In this document: in pieces, positions 42,911-52,139 of the stretch
How positions within the stretch are numbered: the first letter of the stretch is position 1
How the letters are laid out: every line of letters starts with the position of its first letter
Source of the DNA: Methylocaldum sp. 14B
GTDB taxonomy: Bacteria; Pseudomonadota; Gammaproteobacteria; Methylococcales; Methylococcaceae
Direction: 5' to 3'
Assembly: GCF_002005105.1 (NCBI RefSeq)
Contig: NZ_MSCV01000030.1
Location: forward strand, 1-64,000
DNA: 64,000 nt
Notes under the pieces: model-generated
What the model saw: only the letters and a program-made list of their open reading frames with translations
Told to the model about the DNA's origin: nothing
The model's database searches: none
Made by a program: the position numbers and the translations under genes

Positions 42911-43052
42911 GGACACCTCGAAAAATCTACTGCGCGACTCGATTGCTGCGTTGCGCGGTGCGCGGAATCCTCATGTACTCCATGTACACTCCGGTTCCTG
43001 TGCTCCGGGCGCCTAGCACTCGGGGCGCTCGCGACGGTTTTTCGAGGTGTCC
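42911..43052. mobile_element. 142-bp MITE-like inverted-repeat element
   Basis: GGACACCTCGAAAAA (42911-42925) and TTTTTCGAGGTGTCC (43038-43052) are perfect 15-bp inverted ends. The interior includes CATGTACTCCATGTACACTC and no gene. Flanking TTTGG occurs on the right (and TTTGG just before the left end), which may be a target duplication. Sequence of this type is dispersed in several gammaproteobacteria. Confidence 0.65.
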
Positions 43053-43059
43053 TTTGGTG

Positions 43060-43176
43060 TTTCCACGCGCCGTCGTCCACCGGGCAAGGCCGCGGAATCA
43101 GTGAGTTAGGCGCGCGGAGAGTCCGGCAGCGACGGCATGGTTCGTAGCAGTGCGCGTCTAATCCACCCTATATCTG
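43060..43176. repeat. Degenerate GGGTGGGTTA-type intergenic repeat
   Basis: CGCGCCGTCGTCCACCGGGC ... GTGAGTTAGGCGCGCGG ... GCGCGTCTAATCCACCCTA is a weathered copy of the repeat seen intact at 62137-62302. Together with the MITE it fills the space 42776-43265 between the CFA-synthase and Anbu genes. Confidence 0.5.
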
Positions 43177-43265
43177 AGTGAGACAAAACGGGAAGCGACA
43201 GATGCCGAACCGCTGGAACCGGGTACGCGCCAATCGGCATCGTTCAGCGAAAAGCCTGTTCGTTT

Positions 43266-44051
43266 CTATAGATCGAGTTGCTGCTTGAGCAGGGCGAGCT
43301 TAAAGTCGGCAGTTTGCGATTCGGCGTTTTCCCAGGGGAAATTCGGCAGATTTTCCAGAGCGAGAATCAACCCCTCGTTCCATTTCTCGGAAAGCTGCCG
43401 GGCGAAAGGATCATCCTCGGTGAGGAACAGCCGGCGGCCTTCGGTCAGGCTGTCTCGCTCGTAGATCAACAATTCCACCGGCGGGCCGACGGTCACGTTG
43501 CTGCGTATGGTGGAGTTCATGGAGACCAGGGCGCATCGGGCGGCCCGCTCCAGGCCGATGTCCCGCTTGATGATGCGGTCCAGGATGGGCTTGCCGTACT
43601 TGGTTTCGCCGATTTGCAGGAAGGGATGTTCCCCCGATTCGTGAATGTAATTGCCCTGCGGGTAAATCATGAAGGTCTCGGGCGGGCTATGGCCCAGCTG
43701 ACCGCCGAAGATGAAGGTGGCCTCGAAGCTGGTGTTGGCGGTATCGCGGCTAGCCTGCTGGCGCTGTAGCTGGGTGCTGATCATGCCGACGTAATCCGCG
43801 GCTTCGCACATGTTGGTCGCCGTCATCAGATTGGGTACCCAGGCCTGCTCGACATCGCGATACATCTTTTTCACCACCGCCTGGGTGGTGGCGAGATTGC
43901 CGGCGGAGAGCAAGACAAAAACCCGCTCTCCCGGCCACACGAAGGTGTGCATTTTCGAATAGGTGCCGATGCTGTCCATTCCGGCATTGGTGCGGGAATC
44001 GGAGCAGAACACCAGGCCGCGTTCCACGTTGATCGAAAGGCAATAGGTCAT
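43266..44051 (-). CDS. Anbu proteasome-type peptidase
   Basis: 261-residue member of the Anbu family of bacterial proteasome-like Ntn hydrolases. After Met removal the nucleophile would be T2 (MTYCLSI), with D18 and K33 matching the proteasome T1/D17/K33 set. Other cues: CSDSRTNAGMDSIGTYSKMH, LLSAGNLATTQAVV, FIFGGQLGHSPPETFMIYPQGN and RAARCALVSMNSTIRSNVTVGPP. Anbu subunits form open-ring or helical assemblies; physiological substrates are unresolved. Divergent from the ATP-grasp/alpha-E pair that almost always accompanies Anbu. Confidence 0.93.
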   Translation of the reverse strand: MTYCLSINVERGLVFCSDSRTNAGMDSIGTYSKMHTFVWPGERVFVLLSAGNLATTQAVVKKMYRDVEQAWVPNLMTATNMCEAADYVGMISTQLQRQQASRDTANTSFEATFIFGGQLGHSPPETFMIYPQGNYIHESGEHPFLQIGETKYGKPILDRIIKRDIGLERAARCALVSMNSTIRSNVTVGPPVELLIYERDSLTEGRRLFLTEDDPFARQLSEKWNEGLILALENLPNFPWENAESQTADFKLALLKQQLDL

Positions 44052-44329
44052 GGCGATGTCAGGATGGACTCGGGTTATGGATATTCGATCGATTCTATCG
44101 TCAGACGTTTCAGGATGAAATCATTTAGTACTCGAGCGGCCGTGCGTCTCGAGGTCTTACGGTTCGCACCACGACGGCGCGGAACACGCGCATTCCTGCA
44201 CCTGATCGGTTTTGTCGGAATATCGACAAAACGGTTGGACCGCTGTCTGCCCGGCGCCGCGCTGTAAGGCTCGACTCACTATTGGCACGGACGATGCTTC
44301 GTCGGAAACGTCAATATTTTTGTTCGATC

Positions 44330-45790
44330 ATGAACATTTCCCACGACTACCGCGTCAGCGAAGCCTACGACGAACTCCTGGAACCGGGCGGCCAACCGCG
44401 GTGCGCCGCACGCGCCCTGTTTCATTATCTGAACACGCTTCAGCCGGGCGAACTGGAGGCTCGCCGGCAGTCGGTGGATGCGGCCATCATGACCATGGGC
44501 ATCACTTTCACCGTGTACAGCGAGGCCGGGAACATCGACCGCGCCTGGCCTTTCGACATCATTCCCCGGGTCATGGCGAAAACCGAGTGGATGCGCATCG
44601 AGGAAGGGCTGAAGCAGCGCCTCACGGCCCTGAATCTGTTCATCAACGATCTCTATAACGAGCAGCGCATCGTCAAGGACGGCGTCTTTCCGCTCGAAGT
44701 GATCGCCGGTTCGCGCAATTTCCGGCAGCAGTGTGTAGGCATTACGCCCCGTTTCGGCGTGTGGGCCCATATTTCGGGCACCGATTTGGTGCGCGACAAG
44801 GACGGCACGGTCTACGTGCTGGAGGACAATCTCCGGGTGCCGTCGGGCGTGTCTTATATGCTGGAAAACCGACAATTGACGAAGCGCCTGTTTCCCGAAT
44901 TTTTTCAGGGTTGCGATATCTTGCCGGTCGATGACTACCCGGTTCAGCTCTACGATGCGCTGGCGGCTCTTTCTCCGAGGGATGGCGAGAGGCCGGTGGT
45001 GGCCGTGCTGACTCCGGGAATTTTCAACTCGGCTTATTTCGAACACAGCTATCTGGCGCAGCAGATGGGCGCCTTCCTGGTGGAAGGCTCGGATCTGATG
45101 GTGGATGCGGATGACAGGGTCTACATGAAGACCGTTTCCGGCCCCAGGCGGGTCGATGTGATCTACCGCCGCATCGACGACGATTTTCTGGATCCGGAGG
45201 CCTTCCGTCCGGACTCGGCGCTCGGCGTTCCGGGTCTCATGCGCGCCTGGCGCAACGGCAAGGTCGGCATTGCCAATGCGCCCGGCTCGGGGGTGGCGGA
45301 CGACAAGGTCGTATACACCTACCTGCCTAAAATCATCCGCTATTACCTCGATCAGGACCCGATCATTCCCAACGTGCCGAGCTATTTGTGCATGGACGAA
45401 AAAGAGCGGGCTTATGTGCTGGCCAACCTGGACAAACTGGTGGTCAAGCCGGCCAACGAATCGGGCGGCTACGGCATGATCATAGGCCCTAGGGCCAGCC
45501 CCGAGGAACGTGCGGCGTTCGCCGAGCTGATCCGGGCCAATCCGCGCAATTACATGGCGCAGCCGACGCTGAGTATCTCCACCGCGCCGACCCTGGTCGG
45601 CGATTGCCTCGCTCCCCGCCACCTGGATCTTCGGCCTTTCATACTGCAATCCAGCCGGCTCTACGCCACCACCGGCGGACTGACGCGAGTGGCGCTGAAA
45701 GCGGGGTCCCTGGTCGTGAATTCATCGCAGGGCGGGGGCAGCAAAGATACCTGGATCGTCGACACGGAGGACGCATGCTATCCCGCGTAG
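44330..45790 (+). CDS. Circularly permuted type-2 ATP-grasp protein (Anbu locus)
   Basis: 486-residue COG2308-type protein. Typical segments: YDELLEPGGQPR, FTVYSEAGNIDRAWPFDIIPR, LEDNLRVPSGVSYMLENR, DVIYRRIDDDFLDPEAFRPDS, NAPGSGVADDKVVYTYLPKII, ILANLDKLVVKPANESGGYGMIIGP-like stretch and DLRPFIL. Predicted to form an amide bond using ATP, perhaps making or marking peptides for the Anbu peptidase. The start at ATG 44330 (MNISHDYRVSEAYDELL) fits the family; the longer reading begins at a TTG and adds 16 non-family residues. The stop overlaps the alpha-E start by 16 bases. Shares a divergent upstream region (44052-44329) with the peptidase gene. Confidence 0.92.
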   Translation: MNISHDYRVSEAYDELLEPGGQPRCAARALFHYLNTLQPGELEARRQSVDAAIMTMGITFTVYSEAGNIDRAWPFDIIPRVMAKTEWMRIEEGLKQRLTALNLFINDLYNEQRIVKDGVFPLEVIAGSRNFRQQCVGITPRFGVWAHISGTDLVRDKDGTVYVLEDNLRVPSGVSYMLENRQLTKRLFPEFFQGCDILPVDDYPVQLYDALAALSPRDGERPVVAVLTPGIFNSAYFEHSYLAQQMGAFLVEGSDLMVDADDRVYMKTVSGPRRVDVIYRRIDDDFLDPEAFRPDSALGVPGLMRAWRNGKVGIANAPGSGVADDKVVYTYLPKIIRYYLDQDPIIPNVPSYLCMDEKERAYVLANLDKLVVKPANESGGYGMIIGPRASPEERAAFAELIRANPRNYMAQPTLSISTAPTLVGDCLAPRHLDLRPFILQSSRLYATTGGLTRVALKAGSLVVNSSQGGGSKDTWIVDTEDACYPA

Positions 45791-46752
45791 CCGAGAACTT
45801 GTATTGGATGGCCCGTTATCTGGAGCGGGCCGAGAATACCGCACGCTTGATCAACACCACGACCGATGTGCTGCTGGATCTCCCCAAAGGCGCCTCGTTC
45901 GGCTGGGATATCCTGCTCAAGTTGGTCGGCCTGGACGAACTCTTCGAAGAGCATTACCGAGAGGCGAACGAATCCAATATCCTGCGCTTCCTGATCCAGG
46001 ACGAGCGCAACCCGAGCGCCATCGTATCCAGCATCCGCCGCGCCCGCGAGAACAGCCGCACATTCCGGGAAATCCTTCCCAAGGAATTTTGGGAGCGGGT
46101 AAACGGGCTTTATCTCTATGTCCAAGGATTCGCGTCCAGCGCGGCGCAAAATCGGGCGCAGCGTTACGAAGTCCTCAATCACATCATCGAGCGCAACCAA
46201 TCGCTGGCCGGCTTGCTGATCAGTTGCATGAGCCACGACCTGGTTTATGAATTCATCAGGCTGGGGAGAAACATCGAGCGCGCCGACATGACCACGCGCA
46301 TCGCGGATATCAACGCGGCCGTGCTGCTCCCGCGGCAAGGCGGCGCGTTGGAGCCTTTGCAGGAGCGGTTGTGGATGAGCGTGCTCAAGGCCTTGAGCGC
46401 TTACCAGATGTACCGCCGTCACGTGGACGTGCATGTGCGCGGCCACGCCGTGCTGAATTATCTGCTGCTCGATCCCCATTTTCCGCGGACCGTCCGTCAC
46501 TGCCTCTCGGAAATCGAGGAGTGTCTGGCCATGCTGCCGAACCACAAGGAGGTCATGAAAGTGACTCGCCGGACTTGGCGGCGGCTCACGGGCCTGCGCT
46601 GGGAAGGCTTGGCGCCTGCCGTTCTGCACGAGTACTTGGATCAGGTCCAAACCGACTTGGGCGCCATTCATGTGGCGGTGTCGAATCAGTATTTCTATTT
46701 CTATATGCGACAGCAACAGACTACCTCGACAGTACGGGTAGTCAATGAATAG
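45775..46752 (+). CDS. Alpha-E domain-containing protein (Anbu locus)
   Basis: 325-residue all-helical alpha-E protein (COG2307). It opens MLSRVAENLYWMARYLERAENTARLI, the hallmark of the family, and continues with ARENSRTFREILPKEFWERVNGLYLY and FIRLGRNIERADMTTRIADI. Biochemical role unknown; almost always coded beside the circularly permuted ATP-grasp protein. CGGAGGACGC just before the ATG at 45775 decides the start, 16 bases inside the ATP-grasp gene. Read with ATP-grasp and the VOC-like gene as one unit. Confidence 0.92.
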   Translation: MLSRVAENLYWMARYLERAENTARLINTTTDVLLDLPKGASFGWDILLKLVGLDELFEEHYREANESNILRFLIQDERNPSAIVSSIRRARENSRTFREILPKEFWERVNGLYLYVQGFASSAAQNRAQRYEVLNHIIERNQSLAGLLISCMSHDLVYEFIRLGRNIERADMTTRIADINAAVLLPRQGGALEPLQERLWMSVLKALSAYQMYRRHVDVHVRGHAVLNYLLLDPHFPRTVRHCLSEIEECLAMLPNHKEVMKVTRRTWRRLTGLRWEGLAPAVLHEYLDQVQTDLGAIHVAVSNQYFYFYMRQQQTTSTVRVVNE

Positions 46753-46767
46753 GGAGTAGCGACCGTG

Positions 46768-47997
46768 ATGTCTTCGCTCGATTTTCCCCGTCATGGAGAC
46801 AAGGCGAACTCGCCGTTTTTCGAGGAGTTCCTGGTCAAACTGCTGGAGCAGCGCGATAGGATCGGGCTTACCGAGCTGATCCATCAGGTGGATGCCATGA
46901 TGATCGCGGTCGAGCCTGGGCACTCGGTTCCCTATGTGGGCGAGCTGTGCCTGATGACGCCTTATCATTATCTCGCGACGATCGAATCGGAACGCCATTA
47001 CACCCATGTGCTCCGCATCGACCTGAACGCTCCCGACGTTCTGATCCGCGAAGTCAAGGACCCCGAGACGCGAGGCATTTTCCGAAGCCTCAACGAGCTA
47101 TACCCGATCGGCGCGCACAAGCCGAATTCGCGCTACATGGGCGAAGTGTTTCGGGTGACCGATGTGAACGAAGTGGTGGCATTGCAGAAGTCTAGGGATG
47201 TCCGCTTCTTCAATCGGGATCAGATCCAGAAGCTGGAAATGCCCGACGACATGGCCATCGTCAAGCCGTCGCCCTATACCCACAACATCGTCGGCTATTG
47301 GGAGCGGTCGGAAGCGGACACCCGTGTTTATGCCCCGAGTCGGAGCACCATTCGCGACGACGTTCAAAGGGCCTACCTGGAGGCGAAGGAAGCTCAGGTC
47401 AAACTGGGGCTGGAAGCGCTGCTCCTGCCCATCGACCATCTTGCCACCCGCATCTATAGCCAGAACCGGGAAGCCGCCATCCTCGAATGGCTGACCTTGA
47501 CCAGTTATTACTACTGGGGCTCTTACGACATCGTTTCCCAGAATTCCTCGACCAACGTCACCAAGAGCGTGCATTACTCGAACGAGCTGGAATGTCCCGC
47601 CAAGGTGTTCACGGCCGCGAATCATCCCTATTTCGTCAACCACCTGCTCAAGCTGCCGTCGCCCACCGAAGCCTTCGTCCGCAACTACGGGCCGAGGCTC
47701 CATCATCTTGCGGTTGCGGTCCGGGACGGCGAAACCGAAGGGAAGGCCAACATCGATTACGTGGTGGGCACGCTGCGGGACTGCGGCAAGGAATTCCTGC
47801 TCGACGTCATCGGCTCCAGGGAGGAAGGGCTCAAGCAAATCTTCTCCAGCGCCTCGGAATATTCCTCCCTGATCGTGGAATACGTGCAACGCTTCGGCGA
47901 CTTCCAGGGGTTCTTCACCAAGGACAACGTGGCCGAGCTGACTCATGCCGCCGGGGTGGAAGAAAACTTGCGCGCTTTGGAGACCGAGGTCGTTTAA
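46768..47997 (+). CDS. VOC-superfamily protein with HPPD-like metal triad (Anbu locus)
   Basis: 409-residue protein I could not match to a named family. The N-terminal half (to about 210) has no recognised domain. The C-terminal half looks like a vicinal-oxygen-chelate pair: PIDHLATRIYS (H near 224), RLHHLAVAVRDG (H near 313) and SSLIVEYVQRFG (E near 371) mimic the His-His-Glu iron site of 4-hydroxyphenylpyruvate dioxygenase, and the QRFGDFQGFFTKDNVAELTHAAG ending resembles its C-terminal helix. Starts 15 bases after alpha-E, with GGGAG upstream, so probably co-transcribed. In most Anbu loci a transglutaminase-like gene holds this place. A metal-dependent dioxygenase is inference. Confidence 0.6.
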   Translation: MSSLDFPRHGDKANSPFFEEFLVKLLEQRDRIGLTELIHQVDAMMIAVEPGHSVPYVGELCLMTPYHYLATIESERHYTHVLRIDLNAPDVLIREVKDPETRGIFRSLNELYPIGAHKPNSRYMGEVFRVTDVNEVVALQKSRDVRFFNRDQIQKLEMPDDMAIVKPSPYTHNIVGYWERSEADTRVYAPSRSTIRDDVQRAYLEAKEAQVKLGLEALLLPIDHLATRIYSQNREAAILEWLTLTSYYYWGSYDIVSQNSSTNVTKSVHYSNELECPAKVFTAANHPYFVNHLLKLPSPTEAFVRNYGPRLHHLAVAVRDGETEGKANIDYVVGTLRDCGKEFLLDVIGSREEGLKQIFSSASEYSSLIVEYVQRFGDFQGFFTKDNVAELTHAAGVEENLRALETEVV

Positions 47998-48335
47998 TCG
48001 CGGCGTAAGAATGCGGCCGGTTTCGCGCTTGCCCTGGCGCGCAGATCGGCGGTCGGTCAGTGCTGATGTGCGCCTAACCCACCCTACGAAAATGAATGCC
48101 TGATTGAAAGCGATTTGGATTCAGCCGCTTTAGAATCGCCTTTCCATCATTCAAGTTACAGGTCGACAATCCTCTGCCGACGAAGCTGTCCGGGCTCGTG
48201 TTATCGCGTTCGTGAGGGAACAGGCCGTAATGACGTCCCCGTGTTAGAATCGGCCCTCGACAATTCGAGCCGAAACGAACTTCGGCGCACCGCTCGTCGA
48301 CCTTCAGCCGATCAACCCGCACTCTGCAGAATCCT
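47998..48335. other. Intergenic region with degenerate repeats
   Basis: 338 bases. GTGCGCCTAACCCACCCTACG (about 48067-48087) is half of the GGGTGGGTTA repeat, and CTGCCGACGAAGCTGTCCGG (about 48175) is a REP remnant. No gene supported; the ychJ promoter should lie near the right end. Confidence 0.4.
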
Positions 48336-48842
48336 GTGAATACTCCTATGACTTGCCCCTGCGGCTCCGAAAAGCCTTTCGATCAATGTTGCGGCCCTTA
48401 TCTGGCGGGACAATCCGCTGCGCCCACCGCTGAAGCCTTGATGCGCTCGCGGTTTACCGCTTTCCAACTGCGCGATGCCGATTATCTCAGGGAGAGCTGG
48501 GACCCCGGCAAGCGGCCGGCATCTTTGGACTTCGAAGGCGACACCCGCACCTGGTCCCGTCTAGAGATCGTCGGAACCATAGGTGGCGGCGAAAACGACG
48601 ATAGAGGCGTCGTGGAATTCAAAGCCCAGTTCGAGTTGGGAGACGACACCTATCTGATCCATGAAGTCAGCCGGTTTCACCGGGTGGCGGGACGATGGGT
48701 CTATCTGGACGGCACCATCAATTATCACGGCAAAATCGCCCACAAGGGCGAAATCCTTCGCAATGCGCCGTGCCCCTGCGGCAGCGGTAAAAAATACAAG
48801 AAATGCTGCGGCGGTTCGGCCAAACGTTCGGGCGGGGCATAG
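48336..48842 (+). CDS. YchJ family protein with two SEC-C zinc motifs
   Basis: 168-residue UPF0225/YchJ protein. An N-terminal SEC-C motif (CPCGSEKPFDQCC) and a C-terminal one (CPCGSGKKYKKCCGG) each bind zinc and flank an NTF2-like domain (LMRSRFTAFQLRDADYLRESW, VEFKAQFELGDDTYLIHEVSRFHRVAGRWVYLDG). Function not established. It begins at a GTG (48336), with an ATG 12 bases later that is equally plausible; neither has a clear ribosome binding site. Single gene. Confidence 0.9.
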   Translation: MNTPMTCPCGSEKPFDQCCGPYLAGQSAAPTAEALMRSRFTAFQLRDADYLRESWDPGKRPASLDFEGDTRTWSRLEIVGTIGGGENDDRGVVEFKAQFELGDDTYLIHEVSRFHRVAGRWVYLDGTINYHGKIAHKGEILRNAPCPCGSGKKYKKCCGGSAKRSGGA

Positions 48843-49132
48843 CGCCCGTCGTGCGCTAGCGACGCAGCACGGCCATTCCGATAGCGTTTCCGCCCCTAAT
48901 CGCGGCGAAAATGTAGGCTATGGCAATTCCATCATCTCCCTGCGGCATCTCACGCCCTTTATCCACGCGCGTTTCGGCAAGTGCTGCAACAACTGGCGTT
49001 GCGCATGGCATATGAATTGCAATTTATATTTCGGCGGCCGGTGAGTGATCGGCAGGATGCCACCAATCAACATCCACTCATCGGACCGCACCATTCAGCG
49101 TCTCCGATTCTCTCCCCTCCCTCTCTGGACCG

Positions 49133-49163
49133 GGTGTCGCCGAGAATGGCGACACCTTTTCTT
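49133..49163 (+). terminator. Rho-independent terminator in the ychJ downstream gap
   Basis: GGTGTCGCC-GAGAAT-GGCGACACC stem followed by TTTTCTTTT. It is 290 bases beyond the ychJ stop and 120 bases before the next gene, so it may end a longer ychJ transcript or a small unannotated RNA. The rest of 48843-49277 shows no gene; ATGAATTGCAATTT at 49012-49025 is shared with 23275-23288. Confidence 0.75.
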
Positions 49164-49277
49164 TTGTCCCGGTTTATCGTGCCTTCGTGCGGCTTTCTTC
49201 CGGATTCGTGATATTTCCTCGATGCCTTGATACGATCGGTATCGCGGACATCGAATCGAACGGAAGGAGGATCAGGA

Positions 49278-50219
49278 ATGATCAAAGAGCTGGCTCTATG
49301 GCTGACGATCATAGGTCTCTGGGAAAGCAGTCCGATCTATGGAGACGAAGGCCGCTACTTCAAGGTTGCTCGCCAAGATCCAAGACAGTGCGTTGCACCA
49401 ACGTGCGACAAGGTTTTCGTTAAGGAAGTCAACAAACCGCGAACGCGCTGCGCCGACGGGATTTGGCGCCGGGAATGCTATGTCGGCGCGATAGACTTTT
49501 CCGAGACGGGAGGCGTGCCGCAACAAAACGAGGACTTCAAGAAGGAGTTCGTTTTGGGGCGCGGGCTGGTGCGCGGAATTCTCGAGAGGCGTGCGACCGA
49601 TTCCAACAGAGAAGACAGCGTTCTGGTCGTGCACGAAACATGGCGGGCCCAGGCACGGGCATCTCCCGCGGGCGCTCTGTACCGGGTGAGGGATGTCGAT
49701 GGCCCTTGTCCGACCGAGCCCTGCGAGCACATCGAGGAAGAGCGGCTGAATACGCTGACCAAGGCTCTGATTGCCGAGGTCGACCTGCTCGCATCCGCCG
49801 CCGATCCGGAGAAGGTCAATGCCGGATATCAGGCTCTCAAGCAGGGGAGCATACTGGTGGCCGGCACTCATCAGGCCGTGACCGGCCCGGCCGGTACGAG
49901 CAAGTCCCTTATCGCGAGCGAATTCTACCTGATGGAATCCCCGGCGCCGGTAACCGGCCAAGCCTGCGGCGGAACGACAGGGGCACGGTGTCCGCCCGGC
50001 CAATACTGCGAGATCGGAACTCCCAATGCATGCGGTTCGACCAGCATATCGGGAACCTGCGAGGTTCCGCCCGAAATCTGCACGACCGAGCACAATCCCG
50101 TCTGCGGATGCGACGGCGAAACCTACAGCAACGATTGCGCACGCCGCCGCGCCCAGGTTCAGCTCGATCACGCCGGCCCCTGCGCGAAACCGGCCGGGGC
50201 GCCGACTTCCAAGCGTTAG
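49278..50219 (+). CDS. Exported DUF6748-like protein with C-terminal Kazal inhibitor domain
   Basis: 313-residue secreted or periplasmic protein. A hydrophobic start (residues 4-16) suggests a signal peptide. The body (FKVARQDPRQCVAPTCDKVFVKEVN, TRCADGIWRRECYVGAIDF) resembles the DUF6748 family. The C-terminus holds GQACGGTTGARCPPGQYCEI and a Kazal-type domain ICTTEHNPVCGCDGETYSND...GPC (about 263-300) with the six-cysteine pattern of serine protease inhibitors. GGAAGGAGGATCAGG decides the ATG at 49278. A trypsin-like protease lies 1.9 kb downstream, making a protease-inhibitor pairing conceivable. Confidence 0.8.
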   Translation: MIKELALWLTIIGLWESSPIYGDEGRYFKVARQDPRQCVAPTCDKVFVKEVNKPRTRCADGIWRRECYVGAIDFSETGGVPQQNEDFKKEFVLGRGLVRGILERRATDSNREDSVLVVHETWRAQARASPAGALYRVRDVDGPCPTEPCEHIEEERLNTLTKALIAEVDLLASAADPEKVNAGYQALKQGSILVAGTHQAVTGPAGTSKSLIASEFYLMESPAPVTGQACGGTTGARCPPGQYCEIGTPNACGSTSISGTCEVPPEICTTEHNPVCGCDGETYSNDCARRRAQVQLDHAGPCAKPAGAPTSKR

Positions 50220-50431
50220 GGAGGTTTCGATTCATTTGCCGCCCGATCTGTGCGAATGTCTCGGCGGCGCAAGTCGGCGGGAACTGCGGCGAAGCACGAG
50301 CATCAAACCAAAAATCAACGGGCGGGTATTTCGCGGGGAAAACAGGCTTTTAGGCCAGGGGAAGAGTCCCGATCGGGCGCTGGGATTTGGCGCGGCGCCC
50401 CGAAACCACCAGGTGAAGACCGGAGGCAAAA

Positions 50432-51637
50432 ATGAAGGGAGTCGTTTTTCACGGAATCGGCGATATTCGTCTGGAAGATATCCCCGAGCCGCATATCGAA
50501 GATCCTACAGACGCTATTTTGCGAATCACCGCCAGCGCGATTTGCGGAACCGATCTGCACATGGTGCGCGGCACCTTGGGCGGGCTCAAACCCGGCACCG
50601 TACTGGGACACGAGGCCGTCGGCGTCGTCGAATCTCTGGGATCGAACGTTCGGAATCTCAGGGAAGGCGATCGGGTGGTGGTGCCGTCGACCGTTGCCTG
50701 CGGCTATTGCTCCTATTGCCGAGCGGGCTACTACGCCCAGTGCGACAACGCCAATCCCAACGGTCTTCTGGGCGGCACGACCTTTTTCGGCGGTCCGGCG
50801 ATCGCCGGCGGCCTGAACGGATTGCAGGCGGAAAAAGCGCGCATCCCGTTCGCCAATGTCGGGCTGGTCAAGCTGCCGGACGACATCACCGACGATGAGG
50901 CCATACTCATCTCGGACATTCTGCCGACGGCGTACTTCGGCGCGGAACTGGCGGAGATCAAGCCCGGCGATACCGTAGCCGTCTTCGGGTGCGGACCGGT
51001 CGGGCAATTCTCAATCACTTGCGCCAAGCTTCAGGGCGCCGGCCGGGTCCTGGCCGTGGACAACGAACCCTCTCGTCTCGAGATGGCACGCAATCAGGGT
51101 GCGGAGGTCATCAATTTCGATCTCGAAGATCCGGTGCAGACGATCCGCGATCTGACCGGCGGGATTGGCGTGGACCGCGCCATCGATGCGGTGGGCGTGG
51201 ATGCCGAGCGTCCCCATCATGGGCCGGCCGCGCAAAAGGCCGATGAGCAAAAGGCCCAGTTCGACCAGGAACTGAACGAAATCGCGCCGGAAGCCCAGCA
51301 GGCCGGGATTCGCTGGCATCATGGCGACAGCCCGTCCCTGGTTTTGACCTGGGCCGTTCAGGCTCTGGCCAAGGCCGGAACATTGTCGATCATCGGCGTT
51401 TATCCGCCATCCGACCGTTTCTTCCCGATCGGCATGGCGATGAACAAGAATCTCACCCTGAAGATGGGGAACTGCAATCATCGCCAGTACATCCCCATGC
51501 TGATCGACCTGGTTCGGAGCGGAGTCATCGATCCGACCGAGATCCTGACCCAAACCGAGCCTTTGACTTCAGTCATCGAAGCCTATCAGGCATTCGACGA
51601 GCATCGACCCGGCTGGCTGAAGGTCGAACTGGTTTGA
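50432..51637 (+). CDS. Zinc-dependent alcohol dehydrogenase (formaldehyde dehydrogenase-like)
   Basis: 401-residue medium-chain dehydrogenase. Catalytic zinc ligands C38 and H60/E61 (ICGTDLHM, GHEAVG), structural zinc cysteines C90, C93, C96 and C104, and Rossmann motif VFGCGPVGQ followed by AVDNEPSRLEMAR. The insertion of about 40 residues after DAVGVDAE (AERPHHGPAAQKADEQ...) is characteristic of the glutathione-independent formaldehyde dehydrogenase-like subgroup. It may oxidise formaldehyde or alcohols with NAD. GGAGGCAAA before the ATG at 50432 is a good ribosome binding site. Single gene; 50220-50431 shows no promoter consensus. Confidence 0.9.
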   Translation: MKGVVFHGIGDIRLEDIPEPHIEDPTDAILRITASAICGTDLHMVRGTLGGLKPGTVLGHEAVGVVESLGSNVRNLREGDRVVVPSTVACGYCSYCRAGYYAQCDNANPNGLLGGTTFFGGPAIAGGLNGLQAEKARIPFANVGLVKLPDDITDDEAILISDILPTAYFGAELAEIKPGDTVAVFGCGPVGQFSITCAKLQGAGRVLAVDNEPSRLEMARNQGAEVINFDLEDPVQTIRDLTGGIGVDRAIDAVGVDAERPHHGPAAQKADEQKAQFDQELNEIAPEAQQAGIRWHHGDSPSLVLTWAVQALAKAGTLSIIGVYPPSDRFFPIGMAMNKNLTLKMGNCNHRQYIPMLIDLVRSGVIDPTEILTQTEPLTSVIEAYQAFDEHRPGWLKVELV

Positions 51638-51785
51638 GGTTCACGGGCGGGTTTTATATCCCATACGGCATTACACCTTCCGTAACTCAAGGCATCCGAA
51701 TTGATTCCCTCTGCCGGTCCACTCTCATACTCGTGATAGAGAGATTGATGTTTTAAGGAAGCTCTGAACAAGTGGAATCCGTTCA

Positions 51786-51893
51786 TGCCCCTTCGACAGG
51801 CTCAGGGCAGGCTCAGGAGAGCGTTCGACAAGCCTGTCCTGAGCCGAGTCGAAGGGCCTGTCCTGAGCGAAGCCGAAGGGCTCACCGCGAACG
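51786..51893. repeat. Cluster of CCTTCGACAGGCTCAGG-type repeats
   Basis: At least four alternating units: CCTTCGACAGGCTCAGGGCA, GTTCGACAAGCCTGTCCTGA, GAGTCGAAGGGCCTGTCCTG and GAAGCCGAAGGGCTCA. Units in opposite orientation can form hairpins. This is a widespread intergenic repeat in proteobacteria. It fills the centre of the 502-base gap 51638-52139, which has no other supported gene. Confidence 0.75.
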
Positions 51894-52139
51894 GAACCAA
51901 TACGTTACCGTTCGTCCTGCGCCTGTCGAAGGACTTAATCAGAGCTTCCTTAACTCAACCGCATTTTCGAAAGCTTGTTTTCCCATTGAAACTTCCCCCG
52001 CTGTGCAGTATCGCTACCATTGAAATGTGACGGCCTGATCGGGCCCGGGAAGAGGATTGGATGCGAACGGATGATCCGGGCAGAATCAGTGCTGAATTGC
52101 GCTGTCAGAGAAATAGGGAGAGATCACAGGACTGTCTGC

